DNA of 64,000 nt, from assembly GCF_003086895.1 (NCBI RefSeq), contig NZ_CP026004.1:1524731-1588730 (forward strand). Direction: 5' to 3'. The notes beneath the pieces are model-generated. The model searched no databases. It saw only the letters and a list, made by a program, of their open reading frames with translations, and had not been told where the DNA came from. This document shows positions 16,794 through 24,540 of the stretch, piece by piece (the stretch's first letter is position 1; the number at the start of each line of letters is the position of its first letter). The stretch comes from Stenotrophomonas sp. ESTM1D_MKCIP4_1. GTDB lineage: Bacteria; Pseudomonadota; Gammaproteobacteria; Xanthomonadales; Xanthomonadaceae. A program made the translations under genes and the position numbers.

Positions 16794-19700
16794 ATGACCC
16801 ACCCACTCCGGATGTCCAAGCTTACCCTTGGTCTCGTGGCTGCACTCGCCGCCGCCCCCGCCTTCGCCCAGAGCACCTCTGCCGGTGTCGGCGGCCAGGT
16901 GATCTCCCGCGCGGGCCAGCCCGTCGCCGGCGCCGAAGTCACCATCACCCACACCGAGTCGGGCACCGTTTCGCGTGCCACCACCGATGCGGCCGGTCGT
17001 TACAACGCCCGCGGCCTGCGCGTGGGTGGTCCGTACTCGATCACCATCACCAAGCCGGGTGAAGGCACCAAGACGGAAGATGGCGTCTACCTGGGCGTGA
17101 ACCAGACCGGCACCATCAACGCCACCCTGACCGGTGACCTGGCAGCTGCCACCAACCTGGACACCGTGCAGGTCACCGCCGTCGGCGGCGGCTCGGAAGT
17201 GTTCAGCGCCACCAAGATGGGCTCGGGCACCAACATCAGCCAGCAGCAGATCGAAGTTGCGCCGTCCATCGGCGGCAACATCCAGGATCTGATGCGCCTT
17301 GACCCGCGCGTGACCTTCATCGACCGCGCCTCGGGCTCGATCTCGGCCGGCGGCCAGAACCCGCGCTTCAACTCGATCAACATCGACGGCGTGTCCGCCA
17401 GCGACACCTTCGGCCTGGAAGGCAACAACATGCCGACCCGCCGCCAGCCGGTCGCGATGGAAGCCATCGAAGCGCTGGACATCAACCTGTCCAACTACGA
17501 CGTCAGCATCGCTGCCGCCGCCGGTGCCACCGTCAACGCGGTGACCAAGTCCGGTACCAATGATTTCCACGGTTCGGTGTACGGCACCTACCGTGATGGC
17601 GACTGGTTCGGCGACAACCCGGAAGGCCAGCCGTTCAAGGGCTTCACCAAGGAAGAAACCTACGGCATGACCCTGGGCGGTCCGATCGTCAAGGACAAGC
17701 TGTTCTTCTTCGCCAACTACGAGAAGTTCAAGCAGGCCGCGCCGGGCGCTGACCTGAGCGGCACCGCGCTGGGCAAGGCCAACCCGCAGTTCACCCTGGC
17801 CGACGTGACCCGTGCGCAGCAGATTGCGGAGAGCTACGGCATCAACGCCGGTGGCCTGGAAAGCAACGGCGACACCGAGATGGAAGAGTACGCGCTGAAG
17901 CTGGACTGGAACATCAGCGACAACCATCGTGCCAACATCCGCTACAGCAAGATCGACCAGAGCAAGCTGCGCATCAACGGCATGAGCACCAGCACGGCCT
18001 CGCTGAGCTCGTACTGGTACCAGCATGACAAGACCAACGAGAGCTACGTCGCCCAGCTGTTCAGCGACTGGACCTCGAACTTCTCCACCGAGTTGAAGGC
18101 CTCGTACCGCGAGTACTCGGCAATCCGCAACGTGTCCACCGATGCGCCGAGCATCCGCATCTACTTCCAGGGCACCCAGGCCGCGCCGACCGGTGACTCG
18201 CTGTACCTCGGTACTGAAGTCAACTCGCAGAACAACATCCTGCAGACCAAGGCGTGGAACTACTACGCCGCGGGTACCTGGACGCTGGGTGACCACGACG
18301 TCAAGTTCGGTGCGTCGTACGACACCAACGACATCTACAACTACTTCGGCGCCACCTCGTGGGGTTCGTACACCTTCTACGGTCTGGACAACTTCGCCAA
18401 CGGTATCTGGAGCACCTACAACTACAACCCGGAGCGCACCCCGGGCTCGATTCCGGCTGACTACAAGTACAGCAACCTGGCCCTGTTCGTGCAGGACACC
18501 TGGTATGTCAACAACAACCTGACCCTGACCCTGGGCGTGCGTGCTGATCGTGCCGACACCAGCCCGGCTCCGGCCTACAACGCTGCAGCGTCGACGTTCT
18601 TCGGTCGCGACAACAGCGAAGTACTGAGCAACAAGTTCCTCATCCAGCCGCGTGCGGGCTTCAACTACACCTTCGACAGCGAGCGCCCGACCCAGTTGCG
18701 TGGTGGCGTGGGCCTGTTCCAGGGTGACGCTCCGCAGGTGTGGCTGAGCAACAGCTACTCGGCGACCGGCTTCAACAACTCGGTCTACACCAACAACGCC
18801 TATAACCCGGCGCTGCCGTTCAACCCGAGCAAGGACAACCAGCCGGTCCCGACCACCGCAGGTTCGAACCGCCAGAACGTCAACTTCGTCGGCAGCGACT
18901 TCAACATGCCGTCGGTCTACAAGGCCAACCTGGCGTTCGATCACGAACTGCCGTGGAATGGCATCGTGGCATCGGCTGAACTGCTGGTCACCAAGGTCAA
19001 GGATGCTCTGTACTACCGCAACCTGAACCTCGGCCCGGTGCAGCAGCTGGGCCCGGACGGCCGTGCGCTCTACTACGCCGCTTCCCGCAATGGCAACGCC
19101 TGGTCGAACAACGATGCACGTTCCGGTCGCAACCAGGCCTACGACGCTGTGTACGAAATCGCCAACACCGACAAGGGCCGCACCTCGCAGTTCACCGCGT
19201 CGCTGAGCAAGCCGTGGTCGGAAGGTAGCGACTGGTCCTGGAACATCGGCTACACCTACACCGACGCCACCGAAGTGGGTTCGCTGACCAGCTCCACCGC
19301 CAGCTCGGGCTGGGGCTACCAGTACGCCTTCGACGCCAACAGCGAAACCGAGAACACCTCGCGCTACCAGATCCGCGACCGCGTGTCGGGCTCGCTGAAC
19401 TGGAAGCACAAGTTCTTCGGTGACTACGAAACCCGCGTCGGCCTGGTGTACGAAGGCCGCAGCGGCCGTCCGTACAGCTACGTCTACGTGAACGATGCCA
19501 ACGGTGACAGCCGTTCCGCCAACGACCTGTTCTACGTGCCGAATCCGGGCGAAGTGCTGTTTGGCAGCTTGGTGGGCAGCACCTTCACCCCGGATGCGGC
19601 GATGGAGAAGTCGTTCTACGAATGGCTGGCCAACAACCCGCAGCTGGCGAAGTACGCAGGCGGCTACGCTCCGGCCAACCAGTTCCGTACCGGCTGGATC

Positions 19701-20000
19701 AACACCTTCGATATCCGTATCAGCCAGCAGCTGCCGGGCTTCATGAAGGGCCACAAGTCGGAAGTGTGGGTCGACATCCAGAACGTCGGCAACATGCTGA
19801 ACAAGAAGTGGGGCAACATCTACGACTACGGCTTCTTCGCCGATGCGCGTGTCGCCAGCCTGCAGGGCATCAAGGACGGCAAGTACGTGTACAACTTCCG
19901 CGGCGCGGATGAGCCGACGGTGGCCAACAATGACGCAGACGGCTTCGACGTCGGCGTGTCGCAGTGGTCGGTGCAGCTGGGCTTCCGCTACCAGTTCTGA
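16794..20000 (+). CDS. Oar-like TonB-dependent outer membrane receptor
   Basis: 1068 residues. Signal peptide (LTLGLVAALAAAPAFAQ), then a carboxypeptidase-regulatory-like beta domain (VGGQVISRAGQPVAGAEVTITHTESG, about 25-105), a plug domain (about 120-270, with SIGGNIQDLMRLDPRV and INIDGVS) and a long beta barrel ending in the aromatic VQLGFRYQF. This is the Oar/carboxypeptidase-regulatory TonB-dependent transporter family common in Xanthomonads; the substrate is unknown. The ATG at 16794 fits the signal peptide; earlier in-frame starts would add an unlikely leader. Codon bias is extreme, suggesting high expression. A terminator follows at 20024. Confidence 0.93.
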   Translation: MTHPLRMSKLTLGLVAALAAAPAFAQSTSAGVGGQVISRAGQPVAGAEVTITHTESGTVSRATTDAAGRYNARGLRVGGPYSITITKPGEGTKTEDGVYLGVNQTGTINATLTGDLAAATNLDTVQVTAVGGGSEVFSATKMGSGTNISQQQIEVAPSIGGNIQDLMRLDPRVTFIDRASGSISAGGQNPRFNSINIDGVSASDTFGLEGNNMPTRRQPVAMEAIEALDINLSNYDVSIAAAAGATVNAVTKSGTNDFHGSVYGTYRDGDWFGDNPEGQPFKGFTKEETYGMTLGGPIVKDKLFFFANYEKFKQAAPGADLSGTALGKANPQFTLADVTRAQQIAESYGINAGGLESNGDTEMEEYALKLDWNISDNHRANIRYSKIDQSKLRINGMSTSTASLSSYWYQHDKTNESYVAQLFSDWTSNFSTELKASYREYSAIRNVSTDAPSIRIYFQGTQAAPTGDSLYLGTEVNSQNNILQTKAWNYYAAGTWTLGDHDVKFGASYDTNDIYNYFGATSWGSYTFYGLDNFANGIWSTYNYNPERTPGSIPADYKYSNLALFVQDTWYVNNNLTLTLGVRADRADTSPAPAYNAAASTFFGRDNSEVLSNKFLIQPRAGFNYTFDSERPTQLRGGVGLFQGDAPQVWLSNSYSATGFNNSVYTNNAYNPALPFNPSKDNQPVPTTAGSNRQNVNFVGSDFNMPSVYKANLAFDHELPWNGIVASAELLVTKVKDALYYRNLNLGPVQQLGPDGRALYYAASRNGNAWSNNDARSGRNQAYDAVYEIANTDKGRTSQFTASLSKPWSEGSDWSWNIGYTYTDATEVGSLTSSTASSGWGYQYAFDANSETENTSRYQIRDRVSGSLNWKHKFFGDYETRVGLVYEGRSGRPYSYVYVNDANGDSRSANDLFYVPNPGEVLFGSLVGSTFTPDAAMEKSFYEWLANNPQLAKYAGGYAPANQFRTGWINTFDIRISQQLPGFMKGHKSEVWVDIQNVGNMLNKKWGNIYDYGFFADARVASLQGIKDGKYVYNFRGADEPTVANNDADGFDVGVSQWSVQLGFRYQF

Positions 20001-20023
20001 TGAACTGACGTAGTTGCTGCACA

Positions 20024-20056
20024 CGGAAACGGCCGGGGAAACCCGGCCGTTTTCCG
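20024..20056 (+). terminator. Intrinsic terminator after the Oar-like receptor
   Basis: CGGAAACGGCCGGG, loop GAAA and CCCGGCCGTTTTCCG form a strong GC stem followed by a T-rich arm, 23 bp after the stop codon. Confidence 0.85.
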
Positions 20057-20071
20057 TTCAGGCGAAAGTCC

Positions 20072-20100
20072 TTGCGGGCGTGCGGGCGGGGGCGTAGCAT
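20072..20100 (+). promoter_or_regulatory. Candidate promoter of a short terminated transcript
   Basis: TTGCGG (20072-20077), exactly 17 bp, TAGCAT (20095-20100). It lies just after the receptor terminator and about 70 bp before a second terminator. Confidence 0.5.
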
Positions 20101-20106
20101 CCTCTC

Positions 20107-20201
20107 TTGTGCGCGGCGCATTACGCCGCCTGGCGGTCCCGGAATGGCGAACGCAGGCAGCACACATCCAACGGTCGGGTTTCCCGGCCGTTTTGCTTTT
20201 T
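20107..20201 (+). ncRNA. Candidate small RNA or attenuated leader before ppnN
   Basis: Between the predicted start (about 20107) and the terminator at 20170-20201 lie about 95 nt. They contain a 5' hairpin, GCGGCG-catta-CGCCGC (20113-20129), and a single-stranded middle. The unit could be an independent sRNA or a leader that limits read-through into ppnN, whose start is at 20246. I do not recognise it as a known Rfam family. Confidence 0.4.
20170..20201 (+). terminator. Intrinsic terminator upstream of ppnN
   Basis: ACGGTCGGG, loop TTT, CCCGGCCGT, then TTTGCTTTTT. It is a well-formed terminator with no annotated gene directly before it, which implies a short transcript ends here. Confidence 0.75.
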
Positions 20202-20245
20202 AAGGGGGCGGCAGTACAGTCGGAAACCTTGAAGGAAGCGAAAAG

Positions 20246-21640
20246 TTGGATATGACGACGAACGAAAAGGCAGCCCGCGCGCTGCCGGTGCAGGATGCGC
20301 GGATCTACCCGCGCGGTGGGCTGGATGTGCTGTCGCGGGCCGAGGTGGCACGCCTGCGCGATGCCTCCGGTGGTGGCATGCACGAGCTGCTGCGCCGCTG
20401 CGCGCTGGCGGTGCTGACCAGTGGCAGTGCTTCGGACGATCCGCGCGCGGCGCGTGATCTCTACCCGGATTTCGACATCCAGGTGGCGCAGCAGGATCGT
20501 GGCGTGCGCATCGACCTGGTCAACGCACCGGCGATGGCCTTCGTCGATGGCGAGATCATCCGCGGCGTGGCCGAACTGCTGTTCGCGGTGGTCCGCGACC
20601 TGGCCTACATGGCCATCGAGATGGGCCCGGCCTACGCGGCCGAACTGGAGTCCTCCGAAGGCATCACCAATGCGGTGTTCGGCCTGCTGCGCAATGCACG
20701 CATCCTCAACCCGGGTGACCCGAACCTGGTGGTCTGCTGGGGCGGCCACTCGATCGGCCGCGACGAATATCTGTACACCAAGCAGGTCGGCTACGAGCTC
20801 GGCCTGCGTGGCCTGGACATCTGCACCGGCTGCGGCCCGGGTGCGATGAAGGGGCCGATGAAGGGCGCCACGATCGCGCACGCCAAGCAGCGCAAGACGG
20901 TCACCCGCTATATCGGCCTGACCGAGCCGGGCATCATTGCCGCCGAGTCGCCGAACCCGATCGTCAACCACCTGGTCATCATGCCGGACATCGAGAAGCG
21001 CCTTGAGGCCTTCGTCCGCATCGGCCACGGCATCATCGTGTTCGCCGGCGGTGTCGGTACCGCCGAAGAGATCCTGTATCTGCTCGGCATCCTGCTGCGC
21101 GAGGAGAACAAGGATCTGCCGTTCCCGCTGATCCTGACCGGCCCGACCGTGGCCGCGCCGTACTTCGAGCAGATCGACCGTTTCATCCGCCTGACCCTGG
21201 GCGACGCGGCCGCTGAGCGCTACGAGATCATCATCGGTGACCCGGTGGCGGTGGCCCGCAAGATGGCCAGCGGCATCAAGCAGGTGCGCGAGCATCGGCT
21301 GGCGCAGAAGGATTCGTTCTTCTTCAACTGGTCCATCGAGATTCCGTGGGAGTACCAGCAGCCGTTCGTGCCGACCCACGAAGCGATGGCCGCGCTGGAC
21401 CTGCACCACGGTCGTGCGCCGCATGCGCTGGCCGCCGATCTGCGCCGGGCGTTCTCCGGCATCGTGGCCGGCAACGTGAAGGAAGACGGCATGCGCCGCA
21501 TCGAACAGTTCGGGCCGTTCCAGATCCACGGCGACGCGGACATGATGCAGGCCCTCGACGCGCTGCTGCGCGCCTTCGTCGAGCAGCGCCGGATGAAGAT
21601 CTCCGGCGAGTACCAGCCCTGCTACCAGGTGCTGGCCTGA
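20246..21640 (+). CDS. ppnN: Pyrimidine/purine nucleotide 5'-monophosphate nucleosidase PpnN
   Basis: 464 residues. The central LOG-type nucleosidase domain has CTGCGPGAMKGPMKGA (near 195), VNHLVIMPDIEKRLEAFVR, and the PGGxGTxxE-like motif as FAGGVGTAEEI. N- and C-terminal YgdH-type domains flank it, as in E. coli PpnN (454 residues), which hydrolyses nucleotide monophosphates and is controlled by (p)ppGpp. The TTG at 20246 has GAAGGAAG with 7 nt spacing; the ATG two codons later is the alternative start. Confidence 0.92.
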   Translation: MDMTTNEKAARALPVQDARIYPRGGLDVLSRAEVARLRDASGGGMHELLRRCALAVLTSGSASDDPRAARDLYPDFDIQVAQQDRGVRIDLVNAPAMAFVDGEIIRGVAELLFAVVRDLAYMAIEMGPAYAAELESSEGITNAVFGLLRNARILNPGDPNLVVCWGGHSIGRDEYLYTKQVGYELGLRGLDICTGCGPGAMKGPMKGATIAHAKQRKTVTRYIGLTEPGIIAAESPNPIVNHLVIMPDIEKRLEAFVRIGHGIIVFAGGVGTAEEILYLLGILLREENKDLPFPLILTGPTVAAPYFEQIDRFIRLTLGDAAAERYEIIIGDPVAVARKMASGIKQVREHRLAQKDSFFFNWSIEIPWEYQQPFVPTHEAMAALDLHHGRAPHALAADLRRAFSGIVAGNVKEDGMRRIEQFGPFQIHGDADMMQALDALLRAFVEQRRMKISGEYQPCYQVLA

Positions 21641-21646
21641 CCGGCC

Positions 21647-21711
21647 GGGGTCGGAGCCCTTCGGGATCCGGCCCCAGCCCGGGGTCGGACCCGCGAAGCG
21701 GCTCCGACCCC
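21647..21711. repeat. GGGTCGGA-class inverted repeat
   Basis: GGGGTCGGAGCC at 21647 and its reverse complement GGCTCCGACCCC at 21700-21711 enclose internal GC-rich half units, giving nested palindromes. Same class as 11827 and 47911. It separates ppnN from the pilin operon. Confidence 0.7.
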
Positions 21712-21848
21712 TTCCGGGCGCTGCCGGAAGGGCAGGGCGTGTCAACGCTTTGACGCCCGTCGCCCTGATCTGACCGTTCATCCCGCCGCCGCTTGCCGGT
21801 GGCCGCCGGGTGCGCCATCGTGGCCACCAACACGCTGGGGAGCGTTCC

Positions 21849-22364
21849 ATGTATCCGCGCCTGTCCAAGGGCTTCACGCTGGTCGAGTTGATGGTCACGG
21901 TTGCCGTGCTGGCAATCCTGAGCACCATTGCCTATCCCAGTTTCCAGAGCACCATCCGCTCCAACCGGGTGGCAACCGGTGGCAACGAGGCGCTGGCGCT
22001 GATCGCGCTTGCCCGCAGCGAGGGTGTCCGCAACAAGCACGGCGGTGGCGTCTGCGGCAGCAGCACCGGCAGCAGCTGCGACGACGCATGGTCCAAGGGC
22101 ATGCTCGCCTGGTCCGACACCAACGGCGATGGGACCTACCAGAGCGGCGAGCCCGCGCTGCGTTTCATGGCGGTCGGCACTGGCCTGGTGGGTTCCGGCC
22201 CGGACGGCGCTCCCATCGCGTTTGACAATCGTGGCCGGCTTCGCGCGAGTGCTGTTCAGACAGTAACGCTGCAACCCACCGAATGCGGCAAGGTTGCCCT
22301 GCGCCGGGTGATGAAGATCAATCTGGCCGGCCAGGTGACATCGCAGAAGGAAGATTGCAAATGA
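21849..22364 (+). CDS. fimT: GspH/FimT-family minor pseudopilin
   Basis: 171 residues. Short prepilin leader MYPRLSKG followed by FTLVELMVTVAVLAILSTIAYPSF, i.e. cleavage after Gly with Glu at mature position 5. The GspH-type globular domain has paired cysteines (VCGSST, SCDD; late TECGK and DCK). First gene of the minor-pilin operon that primes type IV pilus assembly. The ATG at 21849 gives the short leader and has GGGGAG upstream. Its stop overlaps the pilV start. Confidence 0.9.
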   Translation: MYPRLSKGFTLVELMVTVAVLAILSTIAYPSFQSTIRSNRVATGGNEALALIALARSEGVRNKHGGGVCGSSTGSSCDDAWSKGMLAWSDTNGDGTYQSGEPALRFMAVGTGLVGSGPDGAPIAFDNRGRLRASAVQTVTLQPTECGKVALRRVMKINLAGQVTSQKEDCK

Positions 22365-22840
22365 GCCGTCGCCGTGTCTTTTCCTCGCCGGCCCGCAGCC
22401 GTGGCTTCAGCCTGCTTGAAGTGCTGATTGCCCTGCTGGTGCTGGCCTTCGGGCTTCTGGGTTTCGCATTGCTGCAGACGATGAACGTCCGCTTCGTGCA
22501 GAGCTCCAATTACCGTACCCAGGCGACCAACCTGGCGTATGACCTGCTGGACCAGATGCGCAGCAACCGCTATCAGGCGCACTGGTACAACGGTGCGACC
22601 TTTGCCGCCAACAGCGTGAAGCTGAGCAGCTGCACGCGCCCGGTGGGTGACAAGCTGACCATCAGCGACAACGTCACGCGCTGGAAGTGCCAGGTCGTGC
22701 AGGCGCTGGGCGAGGGTGCCAGTGCGAACGTCACCATCACCAACGGCCAGGCCAGGGTCGACATCTCGTGGGGTGACGAGCGCTGGAACAAGGACAAAGC
22801 CGATTCGTTGACCACGTTCAGCCTGGTGTCGCAGCTATGA
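22361..22840 (+). CDS. pilV: Type IV pilus modification/minor pilin PilV
   Basis: 159 residues. Leader ending in SRG followed by FSLLEVLIALLVLAFGLLGFALLQ, the characteristic PilV N-terminus. The globular part contains two cysteines (SSCTRP and WKCQ). It is part of the minor-pilin priming complex at the inner membrane and pilus tip. ATGA overlaps link it to fimT upstream and pilW downstream. Confidence 0.93.
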   Translation: MSRRRVFSSPARSRGFSLLEVLIALLVLAFGLLGFALLQTMNVRFVQSSNYRTQATNLAYDLLDQMRSNRYQAHWYNGATFAANSVKLSSCTRPVGDKLTISDNVTRWKCQVVQALGEGASANVTITNGQARVDISWGDERWNKDKADSLTTFSLVSQL

Positions 22841-24015
22841 ACCGCATTCCGCCGACCTTCGCCCTGCGCCGTTTCGAGAAGGGCCTGACACTGGTTGAAA
22901 TGATGGTCGCCCTGGCGCTGGGTCTGGTGCTGATGCTGGGCGTGGTGCAGATTTTTGCGGCCTCGCGCACGGCCTCGGTCCTGGCCGAGGGCGGGGCGCG
23001 TGCACAGGAAAACGCACGCTTTGCCCTCGAATTCCTGCAGCGCGACATCCGCATGGCAGGCCATTTCGGATGCGTGAACGATCAGGCGCATTTCGTCCGC
23101 AACGAAGGTGATCCGGTCGTCAATACGGGGGCTGCCAGTGGGTCGCAGCACCCGTTGGATTTCAGCGTGTCGCTGCAGGGGTATGAGGCACCGAACACGG
23201 CTCCGGGCGGCGCGGGCCTGACCCTCGGCGGGTCCTGGTCGCTGCCGACCAACCTGCCAAAGGCCATTGCGGACCTGGGGCCACGGGGTGGCAGTGACGT
23301 GCTGGTGCTGCGCTATCTCTCGCCCGACGGTGTGCCGGTAACCGGGTTGACCGCCGGCAGCGACAGTGTGCTGACCTTCACTTCCAGCAAGGGTGCGCGC
23401 CTGACCGACGGCGGCGTGTCCACGCCCACGCTGTTCGGCATTGCCGACTGCAGCCACGCGAACGTGTTCAAGGGCAAGCTGGAAACCGGCAAGGTGACGG
23501 CCCTGGGCGCCAACCTGGGCACCTACGCAACCCAGCCTGCCGGGCAGACCATGCTGTACCGCGCCGAGTCGGTGGTGTACTACGTCGGCACCTCGGCCAC
23601 GACCGGCGAGCCGGTGCTGATGCGGGCGCGTTCCAATGGCGCCGACGCTTACAGTGCGGGCGAAGAGCTTGTCGAGGGCATCGAGAGCCTGCAGTTCATG
23701 TACGGACTGGATTCGACCGATGTGATCGCCTTGGCGACCCCGCCCAGCGGCAACATCACCACCCAGGCTGTGGCCACGGGCGTGGCTGCACCGGGCGCCG
23801 CGAATGCGCCGGCACAGTGGCGCCGGGTCGGGCAGGTCCAGGTCGCCGTCCTGGCGCGCAGCCCGATGCCGGCTTCGGCACAGAAGCCCAGCGACACGGT
23901 TGCGAACCCGCGCGCGCTGGGCGTCGAATTCAAGTATGGGAGTACCGTGGACGGTCGCTATCGCATCGTCTACGAATCCACGGTTGCACTGCGTAACCGG
24001 CTGTTCGGGAACTGA
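22837..24015 (+). CDS. pilW: Minor pilin PilW
   Basis: 392 residues. Prepilin motif FEKG followed by LTLVEMMVALALGLVLMLGVVQIF. A long globular domain follows, with the segment RFALEFLQRDIRMAGHFGC typical of PilW. Late sequence GVEFKYGSTVDGRYRIVYESTVALRNRL closes the fold. It works with PilV, PilX and PilY1 in pilus priming. Overlaps pilV by 4 bp. Confidence 0.94.
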   Translation: MNRIPPTFALRRFEKGLTLVEMMVALALGLVLMLGVVQIFAASRTASVLAEGGARAQENARFALEFLQRDIRMAGHFGCVNDQAHFVRNEGDPVVNTGAASGSQHPLDFSVSLQGYEAPNTAPGGAGLTLGGSWSLPTNLPKAIADLGPRGGSDVLVLRYLSPDGVPVTGLTAGSDSVLTFTSSKGARLTDGGVSTPTLFGIADCSHANVFKGKLETGKVTALGANLGTYATQPAGQTMLYRAESVVYYVGTSATTGEPVLMRARSNGADAYSAGEELVEGIESLQFMYGLDSTDVIALATPPSGNITTQAVATGVAAPGAANAPAQWRRVGQVQVAVLARSPMPASAQKPSDTVANPRALGVEFKYGSTVDGRYRIVYESTVALRNRLFGN

Positions 24016-24019
24016 TGCC

Positions 24020-24529
24020 ATGAAATCGCGCCGAGCTCATCCACGCCTTCCCTCGCGCCAGCGAGGCGCGGTTCTGTATATCGCGCTGATCATGCTCATC
24101 CTGCTCGCGCTGCTGGGCATCGCAGGCATGCAGGTGGCAGGCATGCAGGAAAAGATGGCCTCCAACTACCGTGCCACCAATGTCGCGTTCGAGAACGCCG
24201 AAGGTGTGACGCGCCTCAGCGAGCGGGCGGTGGAAGCCATCGCCAATCGCACCTCCCTCGACAGCAACGCACCGCTTGCCGAAGGTGACATCGAACAGAA
24301 CTGCGAACTGGCATTCGACCCGGTCGAGTGGGGGCGCGGTCGTCCGGACTCGACGAGCCGGGCAGTGAAGGTGCGCCGCATCGACAGCTGCATCATCGGT
24401 GGCGGCTCCCTGCAGATGGGGCGCCCGCTGGATCCGGTGACGCCGGTGTACCAGATCACCAGCTATTCCACAGATACCGCTACCGATGCGTCGTCGTCGG
24501 CGTCCATCGATACCGTGTTCAAGCTCTGA
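24020..24529 (+). CDS. pilX: Minor pilin PilX
   Basis: 169 residues. Leader RQRG followed by AVLYIALIMLILLALLGIAGMQV; as usual for PilX, Glu5 is absent. The segment QEKMASNYRATNVAFENAEG is the PilX_N signature. It starts 4 bp after the pilW stop. The frame continues upstream inside pilW, but the leader position fixes the ATG at 24020. Confidence 0.93.
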   Translation: MKSRRAHPRLPSRQRGAVLYIALIMLILLALLGIAGMQVAGMQEKMASNYRATNVAFENAEGVTRLSERAVEAIANRTSLDSNAPLAEGDIEQNCELAFDPVEWGRGRPDSTSRAVKVRRIDSCIIGGGSLQMGRPLDPVTPVYQITSYSTDTATDASSSASIDTVFKL

Positions 24530-24540
24530 GGCCCGCCGCC

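Noticed and set aside
16656..20024. A 1122-codon open frame antisense to the Oar-like receptor
   Set aside because: The sense strand has a complete receptor with signal peptide, plug and barrel. The antisense frame has low-complexity Val/His/Arg-rich sequence and is open only because of GC-biased codon use.
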